Positions 1 to 6,378 of a stretch of 6,378 nucleotides of DNA are shown here, piece after piece. The stretch's first letter is position 1. Each line of letters begins with the position of its first letter. Location of the stretch: assembly GCA_022013635.1 (NCBI GenBank), contig JAKLPX010000237.1, positions 1 through 6,378 of the forward strand. Direction: 5' to 3'. Origin of the DNA: Candidatus Delongbacteria bacterium (GTDB lineage: Bacteria; UBA4055). The notes beneath the pieces are model-generated. The model did not search any database and had not been told where the DNA came from. It worked only from the letters and a program-made list of their open reading frames with translations. The position numbers were made by a program, and so were the translations under genes.

Positions 1-1
1 C

Positions 2-991
2 TCTGTTACAAGAAAAGCTGTAATTGATGAAAAACTTATCCAAATTTCAAGTTCTACCGAAAAAATTGTTTTTGATAGAAGAAAAAATATTATTGAGGAT
101 CAAGAAAATCTTTTTAATGATAATATGTTTTTGAAATATGCTTTTCAAGGTACTCGTGATAATCAATTGTTTCTAACTAACTCAGTATTTCAAAAAATTG
201 ATGATTTCAAACCGATTTATGATTGGTTTAAAAATTCACTTGTGTTGATTGCTCCTGATGAGCGTTTTAGTCAGTTTGAAAATTTTATTGACGAAAAACA
301 TCCTCTATATTTCATAATGAACGAAATTTTACCGCAAATGGATACAGGTATTAAGCATTTAGGTAGTGAAGAGGTTCAATTTGAAAATTTACTTATTTCT
401 AGGGAGTTTAAAAACAAATTGCAAGAAGAATTGAAGGAAGGAGCTTCAGTCAGGTTTGTACTCAAGTCAACGAACGATAGAATTGTAGTAACAAGGAAAA
501 ATGAAAAACTTATTGCAAAAAAGTTGGTATCTTACCATAGTAAACCTGAAGGTAAAGAAGCGAAATTTGAAATCGGACAAGAATCTGACGGTACATTAAG
601 AATTATTGATCTTTTACCGGCTTTACTTGATGCTTCAAATCCGAAAAATAAAAAAGTATATGTAATTGATGAGGTTGATCGTAGTTTGCATACGATATTA
701 ACAAAACAACTTATTGAAAGTTACTTATCAAGTTGTTCGACTGAAACACGCTCTCAATTACTCATAACTACGCACGATGTTTTATTGATGGATCAGAACC
801 TACTTCGTAGAGATGAAATGTGGGTCGCTGAAAGGAACGATTCAGGAATTTCTATTCTATTTTCATTTATTGATTATAAAGATGTTCGTTATGATAAAGA
901 TATCCGAAAAAGTTATTTGCAAGGTCGTCTTGGTGGTACGCCAAAGATTCTTTTAAAAAATTCATTTCAAAAAAACGGAGTTACTTGCTGA
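2..991 (+). CDS. rloA: AAA15-family ABC-type ATPase, RloA-like, 5'-truncated by the window edge
   Basis: The reading frame is open from base 2, so the ATG at 125 is internal and the true start lies upstream; 329 residues are visible. Numbering from base 2, the visible motifs are an ABC-signature-like ESDGTLR at about residue 194 (nt 581), a hydrophobic Walker B strand ending VIDE at about 221 (nt 662-673) followed by a VDRSLH D-loop-like segment, and an H-switch TTHD with His at about 258 (nt 773). The end, [12 protein letters not shown], is typical of this family. Walker A must lie in the missing N-terminus; family members are usually about 400-450 aa. Known: these ATPases sense or gate a partner nuclease in RloAB, PARIS and OLD-type systems. 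Inferred: it drives the RloB protein encoded immediately downstream, in the cytoplasm. Composition is very AT-rich. Family call is firm; the exact subfamily (RloA rather than another AAA15 group) rests largely on the rloB neighbour. Confidence 0.85.
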   Translation, partial: SVTRKAVIDEKLIQISSSTEKIVFDRRKNIIEDQENLFNDNMFLKYAFQGTRDNQLFLTNSVFQKIDDFKPIYDWFKNSLVLIAPDERFSQFENFIDEKHPLYFIMNEILPQMDTGIKHLGSEEVQFENLLISREFKNKLQEELKEGASVRFVLKSTNDRIVVTRKNEKLIAKKLVSYHSKPEGKEAKFEIGQESDGTLRIIDLLPALLDASNPKNKKVYVIDEVDRSLHTILTKQLIESYLSSCSTETRSQLLITTHDVLLMDQNLLRRDEMWVAERNDSGISILFSFIDYKDVRYDKDIRKSYLQGRLGGTPKILLKNSFQKNGVTC

Positions 992-993
992 TG
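976..993 (+). promoter_or_regulatory. rloA/rloB coupling junction with internal ribosome binding site
   Basis: CGGAG at 976-980 lies inside the end of the ATPase gene, 10 bases before the ATG at 991. The stop (989-991) and start (991-993) share one base in TGATG. This arrangement fixes the rloB start and suggests re-initiation by terminating ribosomes, giving coordinated amounts of the two proteins. Confidence 0.55.
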
Positions 994-1587
994 TCTTCAA
1001 AAAGTAGAAAATTTGAACGACCTTTAGGTACGAAACGGTATAAGAAAATGTTCATTATCTCCACAGAAGGACAACTAACCGAACCGGAATATTTTTCACT
1101 TTTCGATAACCGTGTCTCAATTATAAAAATTAAATGTCTGAAAGCCAAAAAGCGAAGTTCTCCTCTTCAAGTCCTGAAAAGAATTGAGAAATATATCAAG
1201 GAAGAGAATCTCATAAAAACAGATGAAGCTTGGATTGTAGTTGACAGAGACCAATGGACTGACGAACAATTATCGCAGCTAAACAGATGGTCGGAGAAAA
1301 AAGGCAATTACGGATTTGCCTTGAGCAATCCCAAGTTTGAATTTCGGCTATTATTACATTTCGATGATGCTAAAGGTATAAATACTTCAAACGACTGTTC
1401 AACAAGATTAAAAAAATATATACCAAACTACGATAAAGGAATGAGTTCCATTAAAATATCTGATGAAATGATCCAAGACGCCATCAAACGGGCAAAACAA
1501 AAAGATACAGGCTCTTTTGCAAATAGATTTACTACCGTAGGCTCGACGGTATATATTCTGGTTGAGAATATCTTGAAGGGGAAATAA
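991..1587 (+). CDS. rloB: RloB-family protein with TOPRIM-like motifs
   Basis: A basic protein of 198 aa, the usual size for RloB-like proteins. I chose the ATG at 991, whose A is the last base of the upstream TGA. A GGAG at 977-980 lies 10 bases before it, whereas an alternative TTG at 985 sits only 4 bases from that site. Motifs seen: FIISTEG with Glu26 followed by TEPEYF; a hydrophobic strand AWIVVDRD with Asp85 and Asp87; and SNPKFEFRLLLHF at 112-124. A Glu after the first strand and a DxD after a later strand are the metal-binding pattern of TOPRIM nucleases and primases, so it is probably a nuclease effector controlled by the ATPase encoded just upstream. No membrane segment or signal peptide is visible. 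The stop/start overlap implies translational coupling. The RloB family call is confident; nuclease activity and target (host tRNA, DNA or phage nucleic acid) are inference. Confidence 0.85.
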   Translation: MSSKSRKFERPLGTKRYKKMFIISTEGQLTEPEYFSLFDNRVSIIKIKCLKAKKRSSPLQVLKRIEKYIKEENLIKTDEAWIVVDRDQWTDEQLSQLNRWSEKKGNYGFALSNPKFEFRLLLHFDDAKGINTSNDCSTRLKKYIPNYDKGMSSIKISDEMIQDAIKRAKQKDTGSFANRFTTVGSTVYILVENILKGK

Positions 1588-1592
1588 ACCTA

Positions 1593-1613
1593 ATGTTAAT
1601 TATTTTTTAACAT
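1593..1613. terminator. weak AT-rich hairpin between convergent genes
   Basis: ATGTTAA (1593-1599) and TTAACAT (1607-1613) can pair as a 7-bp stem around a 7-base loop. It fills most of the 30-base gap between the rloB stop and the stop of the minus-strand repeat protein gene, where a bidirectional terminator would be expected. The stem has only one G-C pair; the + strand exit reads TAGTTTTATTTC, only moderately T-rich. Termination is therefore plausible from position but weak from sequence. Confidence 0.35.
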
Positions 1614-1617
1614 AGTT

Positions 1618-4137
1618 TTATTTCTTTATCTTAAAATCAAAATCCAGACCGACGCCCCAGGTGGATTGATACCATCTCTGGTTGTTCGCACCAAACAGAG
1701 TGCCGTATTTGTCATTACCGTTCATATCAATGAATATGCTGATGTAACCGGCATCTCTTCTCCAATCTGACCATCCCATTGTGTTTGCCTGATGGGCGGA
1801 ATACAGGTCGTCGCCCTGTCCGTCATAAAAAATAGAAATTGCGTCAGCGTTACCTGATCCGATCGAAAGCGATTCTGCCTGATAGCTGTCGTTGCCTTTA
1901 AGGTCGAAGAACATTCCGCCGGCATAATCATGTCCGCAGCCTAATGAAACACCTTTTGATTTATAGCTGTCGTCACCCTCATAATCAATTAAGGTTCCGA
2001 ATGCGAGATGAACGCCTGATCCCATTGAGTATTGATATGAAATATAATTATCGTTCCCTTTCATGTCAACAAGCGCACCGAAAGCGAACCAGTAACCGCC
2101 ACCCTGACCGAATATGTCGGAGATATAATTATCGTTTCCCTGTTTGTCTAAAAGGAAAGCCAATCCTCCGCAAGCATGATCTCTGTCTCCGAAAGAATAT
2201 CCCTGACCCATAGAAATGAAATGATCGGCATAACGGAGAACATCTACCTGATTGCCCGAAAGTGTGTAATTGTCGTTCCCGTTATCATCGGAGAGAACGG
2301 AATAACCCAGTACACCTGCATAAGCCTGAGTTTTCATTTCGCCAAGATAAACATCGTTTCCACTCTTATCCCACAGACATGAATAACCGAATGTCGCTGC
2401 AGATTGAGAATGCTTGAGTGATAAATATTTATCGTTTCCGTTTTCATCAAGCAGAACGGAAAATCCGAACAGGGAAGATGCTAATGAGAAATCTTTGCAG
2501 TCATAAACATCGTCACCATTTCCGTCATAAAGAAAAGAGATTCCGTTATAAGCCGATGCAGGTCCGAATTCGTCCGAAGTATATCTGTCGTTGCCGCTCA
2601 AGTCAATGATATAGCTGAATCTCTGATGTTTATTGTCCAATTTATATACATCATTTCCGCCTTTATCAATGATCAAAAAATAGCTGCCCTCATAAATATC
2701 GTCACCTTCCGAACCGATAACAATTTTACCGAACGGCGAGTCATTTATTGACGATTCTAATTTGTTATTTTTGACATAGGCGATAAGTGCAAGAAAATCA
2801 GAATATGATCTTATACCGGATTCCACGATGAACTTAGGCTGAATATCCTTTAATGTTTCTTTGTAGAATTTTTGACTGTCATCGTAATATCTTCTCTCAT
2901 CCAGCCTGTTTCTTATCATGGCAGTTACTTCATCCGTACCGGTATCTTCTTCCGGAGTATCTTCATCATCCTTTAAAATTCTCTCAAAAAATACATCAAC
3001 GATTTTGTTTTTATAAGAATAACCGGACCACATCAGATCAAAATTTTCTGCAATATCTTTCTGTAATTTCACAAAGCTGTCAATATCAATTTTTCCTTTT
3101 GCTGAATCAGGTAAGTTACTATTGAACTCATAGCTTATTTCTTTAAAATCAATTTCAGGAAATTTCGTATAATTATTCTTTACTTCATTTGGCAGTGAAA
3201 CCTGAAGCATAGGATCAGCGAACATTTTCGCAATTGAAGGGAAGAGGAAAAGTTCTTTATCCGATTTAACAGGGAGAAAGAAACTTCTTTTATCCATATA
3301 AAGCTCTTTTAACGCGGTATAAATAACAGATTTATCAGAAACCAGATCAGGAATAGTAAATTCTTTTAAAGTATCCTGAACAGTCGTCTCGATCTTTCTT
3401 TCCGAGATCAAATCAGTCTCTTTGTTTTCAATATATTTTCTCTTAAGAAGATCAAGCAAAGCGGAATCCATTTTGCGGTCAATAACTTTCATTCTTTCTT
3501 TTAGAGAATCAACTTTCAAATGAGAGTTAAGATAATGCAGAGCAGTATGAGAAACAAGCTGAAGAGAGTCATTCAACATAGAAACCAGCTCACGGTCACC
3601 TTCAAGAGTATTCATTTTACCGAGAACGGTGGCAGACTGCCAGCGGAGTTTATAATCGGGATCGTTTTTAAATGGTTTTACAACTTTAACCGAACGGGGA
3701 TCATTCAGATCGCCGATGCCTCTTAATGTTGAAATTTTTACCCATGCGGAATCAATACTCAGGAACGGTTCAAGGAACTCTAATCCTCTCTCATATTTTG
3801 ACAGTCCCAGAAACTCAACCGCTGTTGAAAATGAATTCTTATCCATTTTTTTTATTTCATCCATCAAGTAGCGGGATGATAATTTACAGTCAATTTTGGA
3901 AAATAGATCTCTCAAAGCGTGATATTCTCTCGGCTGTCTCGAAGAGCAATTACTTACAAGGAACGGAACGATATCTTCTCCGATTTCGATAATCTCTTTC
4001 TTTGCCGATTCAACAAAATGCTGATGATTGTAGAATGACGCAGAAGATTTAATAAAAAGCGTAGCGTATTTTGTTGTAGAGTATTGAGCTTGAAGAAGCG
4101 AAATTGCGGCGAAAACGATGTAGCAGGCATATTTCAT
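1618..4137 (-). CDS. exported HEAT-like / GND-Y repeat protein, function unknown
   Basis: An 839-aa protein. I start it at the ATG at 4137: GGA lies about 6 bases before it, and the protein then begins with a signal peptide, MKYACYIVFAAISLLQA, probably cut near residue 17. The longer reading from a TTG at 4158 has no ribosome binding site and spoils the signal. Residues about 40-205 are paired amphipathic helices like HEAT repeats (for example the stretch around WVKISTLRGIGDLNDPR). Residues about 210-470 show no recognisable fold and include an acidic linker near 387. From 478 to 811 there are 13 copies of G[ND]DxY, 12 of them preceded by Asp three residues before the Gly (DxxG[ND]DxY), mostly 26-27 residues apart. 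The motif resembles the GGxGxD calcium loops of RTX proteins but with a longer coil, suggesting a calcium-stabilised beta-solenoid. It should act in the periplasm or at the surface. No Por-type sorting tail or catalytic motif is seen. Structural scaffold, adhesin or binding protein are all possible; I do not recognise a named family. Confidence 0.85.
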   Translation of the reverse strand: MKYACYIVFAAISLLQAQYSTTKYATLFIKSSASFYNHQHFVESAKKEIIEIGEDIVPFLVSNCSSRQPREYHALRDLFSKIDCKLSSRYLMDEIKKMDKNSFSTAVEFLGLSKYERGLEFLEPFLSIDSAWVKISTLRGIGDLNDPRSVKVVKPFKNDPDYKLRWQSATVLGKMNTLEGDRELVSMLNDSLQLVSHTALHYLNSHLKVDSLKERMKVIDRKMDSALLDLLKRKYIENKETDLISERKIETTVQDTLKEFTIPDLVSDKSVIYTALKELYMDKRSFFLPVKSDKELFLFPSIAKMFADPMLQVSLPNEVKNNYTKFPEIDFKEISYEFNSNLPDSAKGKIDIDSFVKLQKDIAENFDLMWSGYSYKNKIVDVFFERILKDDEDTPEEDTGTDEVTAMIRNRLDERRYYDDSQKFYKETLKDIQPKFIVESGIRSYSDFLALIAYVKNNKLESSINDSPFGKIVIGSEGDDIYEGSYFLIIDKGGNDVYKLDNKHQRFSYIIDLSGNDRYTSDEFGPASAYNGISFLYDGNGDDVYDCKDFSLASSLFGFSVLLDENGNDKYLSLKHSQSAATFGYSCLWDKSGNDVYLGEMKTQAYAGVLGYSVLSDDNGNDNYTLSGNQVDVLRYADHFISMGQGYSFGDRDHACGGLAFLLDKQGNDNYISDIFGQGGGYWFAFGALVDMKGNDNYISYQYSMGSGVHLAFGTLIDYEGDDSYKSKGVSLGCGHDYAGGMFFDLKGNDSYQAESLSIGSGNADAISIFYDGQGDDLYSAHQANTMGWSDWRRDAGYISIFIDMNGNDKYGTLFGANNQRWYQSTWGVGLDFDFKIKK
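1705..2706 (-). repeat. 13-copy DxxG[ND]DxY protein repeat array
   Basis: Coding repeat in the C-terminal part of the exported protein. Distances between successive G[ND]DxY motifs, counted from the translation, are 16, 21, 26, 26, 26, 27, 47, 27, 27, 27, 27 and 32 residues. The basic unit has DxxG[ND]DxY, a variable segment often with Ser/Gln and Gly, then FG-x-hydrophobic-x-hydrophobic-x-D leading into the next motif. The 47-residue step carries about 20 extra residues (nt about 2190-2265). The DNA copies are diverged, so this is an old protein repeat and not a recent tandem duplication. Confidence 0.85.
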
Positions 4138-4155
4138 AAGATATCCGTTTTTCAA

Positions 4156-4185
4156 CAAAAATAAAAAGAAAGCGACAAAAAAGCA
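4156..4185 (-). promoter_or_regulatory. candidate Bacteroidota-type promoter for the repeat-protein gene
   Basis: Read on the minus strand, TTG is followed after 20 bases by TATTTTTG (4163 down to 4156), an exact fit to the Bacteroidota -7 element TAnnTTTG with a TTG near -33. Transcription would start a few bases later, giving a leader of about 12 bases before the ATG at 4137. The stretch is T-rich, so a chance match is possible. Confidence 0.35.
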
Positions 4186-4258
4186 ATAAGTTCAAGCGAT
4201 TGTTATTTTCGCGGAGAAAAGTTAAAATATCTAAGTGAAGTTTATCATGTGGGTCAGG

Positions 4259-4273
4259 TTTACGATCCGTAAA
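4259..4273. repeat. short inverted repeat, possible operator
   Basis: TTTACG (4259-4264) and CGTAAA (4268-4273) are perfect 6-base arms around ATC. The element sits directly before an AT-rich stretch holding TATTAT at 4281-4286, so it could be an operator, or its left arm could be a weak -35 box spaced 16 bases from that sequence. Either reading is speculative. Confidence 0.3.
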
Positions 4274-4323
4274 TTTAATATATTATATACTTTCAATTTC
4301 ACACGAATATTCTTATCTTCATT

Positions 4324-4361
4324 CCGTTCTTAAACGAACGCAGTTCGTCCTTAAAAAACGG
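4324..4361. repeat. imperfect palindrome of about 38 bases, REP-like or regulatory hairpin
   Basis: The core ACGAAC (4334-4339) and GTTCGT (4343-4348) pair perfectly around GCA. TTAA (4330-4333) pairs with TTAA (4351-4354) past a 2-base bulge, and CCGTT (4324-4328) pairs with AACGG (4357-4361) past a small internal loop, giving 15 base pairs in all. No T run follows on either strand, so it is not a normal intrinsic terminator. It lies upstream of the plus-strand promoter candidate. It could be a dispersed extragenic palindrome or a protein-binding site. Confidence 0.5.
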
Positions 4362-4379
4362 CATTTCATCAGGCAGAGT

Positions 4380-4410
4380 TTGTTAATACGGATTGCAAAA
4401 AATATATTTA
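4380..4410 (+). promoter_or_regulatory. candidate Bacteroidota-type promoter for the lipoprotein gene
   Basis: TTG (4380-4382) is followed after 20 bases by TATATTTA (4403-4410), one mismatch from TAnnTTTG. The spacing is the same as in the candidate on the opposite strand. A start near 4416 would leave a short leader carrying AGGAG (4421-4425), 6 bases before the ATG at 4432. Confidence 0.35.
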
Positions 4411-4431
4411 ACCAAAATTCAGGAGCGCAAG

Positions 4432-5588
4432 ATGAGAAAACTGATGACCGCGATTCTAACAATGAGCATTCTGTTCATAGGCTGTTCTAAAAAAGCCGAA
4501 AATTTCAAAATTGATGAACAAAACGGTATAAAAGTTTACAGCAATACGGAAATTCCGAACGATCCGAACGCTAAGCTTGATTTAAAAAAACTTTTTACTG
4601 TTTCATCAGAAGCGCAAACTGATTCAAACGCATGCATGAAAAGGCCGGTATCTTTAACAGCGGATAAATTGGATAATATATATATTCTTGATGTCATGTC
4701 AATGAGTGTAAAGAAATTTGATTCTTCAGGTAATTTCATTAAAAGCATCGGAAGAATGGGGCAGGGACCGGGTGAATTATTCTATCCGTCAATCATGTTC
4801 ATTGACAATGATACATTGAATTTGATGAGTGCGGGATCAAGAAAAATATCAAAATTCGATCTGGACGGAAATTTCTATAGTGATAAATTAATTACGGATC
4901 AAACACAGCTACAAAATACAAAAATATCAAGAGACGGGCAGAAAATAGTCTCTTATGTAGTTAAACCGATCATGAAAGAAGGACAACAGCCAGACATTGA
5001 TTTCGCACTTTCAGTATTGGAAATGGGAAATCTGAAAGAAAAATCAGTGCTTAACAGCAAAATTCTTTCGGTGCAGGATCTGATGGCAGGTAAAATTGAT
5101 TTTAACGATCTTGTCATACCGTTCATTCCCGGAAACGACTATGTATATATATCTGAAAATTCTGATAATCAGTACAGAATATTAGGATATGACTACAATG
5201 GTAAAAAGCAAATCGAAATCAGAAAAGATTTCAAGATGATCAGGTACGAAAATGCTGAAAAAGAAGAATACATTACCGAAATGAAAAAAATGATGCAGGG
5301 AACTAAGGAACTTAAAGTCGGTAATTTTAAAAAGCCATCGTTGCGATACATACCGATAAATACGGAAGACTACTGGTCTATCCGAATGTTGACAGGAATG
5401 AAGATAAGGATGGCGTCTATCTTGACATATTTAAGGACGGTAAATTCTTAAACAGGATAAATTATGAGATACAAGATAAAGCAAATATAGGAATATTAGG
5501 CATGTTCAAGAAACAGGAATTCTTTATCGGTGACAGACTTTATATTTTAAACGGAGAAGAATTAACTTTAGATGTTTATAATTACTAA
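4432..5588 (+). CDS. 6-bladed beta-propeller lipoprotein, frameshifted near its C-terminus
   Basis: The ATG at 4432 is chosen because AGGAG lies 6 bases upstream and it opens a lipoprotein signal, MRKLMTAILTMSILFIGC, with the lipidated Cys at residue 18. A TTG at 4393 in frame lacks both. The body matches the 6-bladed beta-propeller proteins common in Bacteroidota: blade-like ADKLDNIYILD, VKKFDSSGNFIKSIGR, then the family hallmark GQGPGELFYP and FDLDGNF. As read, the frame stops at 5451 (339 aa) with an atypical tail. The frame two bases on, entered at the A run 5329-5333, instead continues AIVAIHTDKYGRLLVYPNV, a natural propeller blade, and runs to a TAA at 5586-5588. Restoring one A gives 385 aa. 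It is therefore either a recent disruption, a sequencing error or, less likely, programmed slippage. It would be membrane-anchored in the cell envelope; its ligand is unknown. It probably shares a transcript with the TolC-type gene 52 bases downstream. Confidence 0.8.
5329..5333 (+). other. frameshift site in A5 run
   Basis: In the frame from 4432 the codons are TTT AAA AAG CCA. The alternate frame has a TAA at 5328-5330, so it can only be joined from 5331 on. A sixth A here would give TTT AAA AAA GCC and restore a continuous propeller protein to 5588. The first frame closes at 5449-5451. Confidence 0.75.
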
Positions 5589-5640
5589 AACAAAGTATGG
5601 AAATAATCGTTAACATAAAAAACAATTATCAGGGAAGAAA

Positions 5641-6378
5641 ATGAAAAAGATAATAATGGTGTTTCTAGTTGCAAAACTTGTGTTTGGAATTACAATGTCA
5701 TTGAGCGACTGTATCCAAACTGCAGAAAAGAACAATCTTGATATCAAAATATCCGAAACCGACAAAATCATTTCGGATCATTCATTGACCGACGCAAGAA
5801 ATCGGTTTTACGATATTACAGGAAGCGGTTCGTACTTTTTAAACGGGGATGACGATAATAATCAGAATACTAATTTCAGTGCCTCAATAGGTCTGTCTGG
5901 AAAGGTTAGTCCTTCATTATTTCATAACTATGAATATTCAAAGATCTCGAATGAATCAACTGATATAAATCACTCGGATATTTTGAATTCTATCAGATAC
6001 ACTGTCATAAATTCGTTTTTTCAAGTGCTTATTGCTGAAGAGAAACTGAACCTTCAGACAGATATTGCGGAATACAGTCAGAAAAAATATGAAGAAGCAG
6101 AATTAAAATTCTCAATGGGGAATATCTCAAAATCAGATCTGCTTAGCTTTGAAGTATCAAAATCTTCAGACATAATAGACCTGAAAGCTGCCGAATCAAG
6201 CCTGAAAAAAAGTAAACAAACTCTTGTTTATCACATGAATGCAAAGATCAATTCCGACTCGCTTGAAATATCTTACGAGCAGCAGGCTATTACGGAAGAG
6301 AATTTTGATGAAAATATTCTGATAGAAGAAGCTTTCAACAACAGGCCTGACCTGACGCTTCAAAAGAATTATTTATCA
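5641..6378 (+). CDS. TolC-family outer-membrane efflux protein, 3'-truncated by the window edge
   Basis: The ATG at 5641 has AGGGA at 5631-5635, 5 bases upstream, and the frame stays open for 246 codons to the window end; full members are usually about 420-480 aa. An N-terminal signal (KKIIMVFLVAKLVFG) leads into LSDCIQTAEKNNLDIKIS, the typical opening helix of the family. A polar, strand-like segment at about residues 61-88 fits the first barrel hairpin. A long helical region follows, with FSMGNISKSDLLSFEVSKS at about 159-177 matching the conserved GxxSxxDLL turn. Near the end, NNRPDL is the usual start of the second structural repeat. Such trimers form an outer-membrane channel and periplasmic tunnel for RND, ABC or MFS pumps with an HlyD-like adaptor; those partners may lie downstream. 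No terminator is evident in the 52-base gap after the lipoprotein gene, so co-transcription is likely. The specific pump and substrate cannot be told. Confidence 0.88.
   Translation, partial: MKKIIMVFLVAKLVFGITMSLSDCIQTAEKNNLDIKISETDKIISDHSLTDARNRFYDITGSGSYFLNGDDDNNQNTNFSASIGLSGKVSPSLFHNYEYSKISNESTDINHSDILNSIRYTVINSFFQVLIAEEKLNLQTDIAEYSQKKYEEAELKFSMGNISKSDLLSFEVSKSSDIIDLKAAESSLKKSKQTLVYHMNAKINSDSLEISYEQQAITEENFDENILIEEAFNNRPDLTLQKNYLS

Larger units (their letters stand above)
4138..4431. other. divergent intergenic region with promoters and palindromes
   Basis: A 294-base region without a credible gene separates the minus-strand repeat-protein gene from the plus-strand lipoprotein gene. It contains a promoter candidate next to each gene, a 15-base inverted repeat at 4259-4273, a very AT-rich patch at 4271-4290 and a long imperfect palindrome at 4324-4361. 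No tRNA or recognisable riboswitch was seen. Confidence 0.6.

Noticed and set aside
125..991. ATG at 125 as the start of the ATPase gene
   Set aside because: The frame is open back to base 2 with protein-like sequence and there is no ribosome binding site before 125; the product would also lack the N-terminal ATP-binding motif.
1705..2706. CRISPR or DNA tandem repeat array
   Set aside because: The periodicity is at the protein level; nucleotide copies are diverged, in frame, and spacing varies in multiples of three.
1705..2706. Classical RTX toxin beta-roll
   Set aside because: Units are 26-27 residues with a single G[ND]D turn, not tandem nonapeptides, and the protein has an N-terminal Sec signal, unlike type I-secreted RTX proteins.
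1722..3992. Several open frames of 63-90 codons on the plus strand, and one of 69 codons on the minus strand, within the repeat-protein gene
   Set aside because: They are shadows of the strongly coding 839-aa frame, rich in Arg/His/Cys from antisense codons, without ribosome binding sites or recognisable domains.
4324..4361. Intrinsic terminator
   Set aside because: No T run follows the stem on either strand, and it lies between divergent genes where no terminator is needed.
4536..4748. Minus-strand frame of 70 codons opposite the lipoprotein gene
   Set aside because: Lies wholly inside a well-supported lipoprotein coding region and shows no family features.
5326..5334. Canonical -1 programmed frameshift heptamer
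   Set aside because: The in-frame codons TTT AAA AAG do not form an X XXY YYZ site because only five A residues are present; mutation or sequencing error is simpler.

Overview
The window reads as AT-rich bacterial chromosome. A 6-bladed beta-propeller lipoprotein, a TolC-type outer-membrane protein and two promoter-like TTG / TAnnTTT pairs point to a diderm of the Bacteroidota/FCB group (Bacteroidota, Ignavibacteriota, Cloacimonadota, Delongbacteria or similar). I cannot resolve it further from sequence alone.

Left part (1-1587, + strand): a two-gene cassette that starts before the window. The first gene is the C-terminal three quarters or so of an AAA15/RloA-type ABC ATPase. The second, joined to it by a 1-base stop/start overlap, is an RloB-family protein with TOPRIM-like acidic motifs. 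ATPase plus TOPRIM-like effector is the layout of OLD- and PARIS-like anti-phage systems, and RloA/RloB were first named from type I restriction-modification loci, so a defence role is likely but inferred. The cassette looks more AT-rich than the DNA to its right.

Middle (1618-4137, - strand): a gene convergent with rloB encodes an exported protein of 839 aa. It has a signal peptide, an N-terminal helical HEAT-like region and, over its last 360 residues, 13 copies of a DxxG[ND]DxY motif at a basic period of 26-27 residues. This looks like a calcium-binding-type beta-solenoid. I know of no assigned function.

The 294-base divergent intergenic region (4138-4431) holds a candidate promoter for each flanking gene, a 15-base inverted repeat and a larger imperfect palindrome of about 40 bases.

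Right part (4432-6378, + strand): a 6-bladed beta-propeller lipoprotein gene carries an apparent single-base frameshift in an A run at 5329-5333; its true C-terminus continues in another frame to 5588. It is followed after 52 bases by the start of a TolC-family outer-membrane efflux gene that runs off the window. The two are probably one operon with cell-envelope function.
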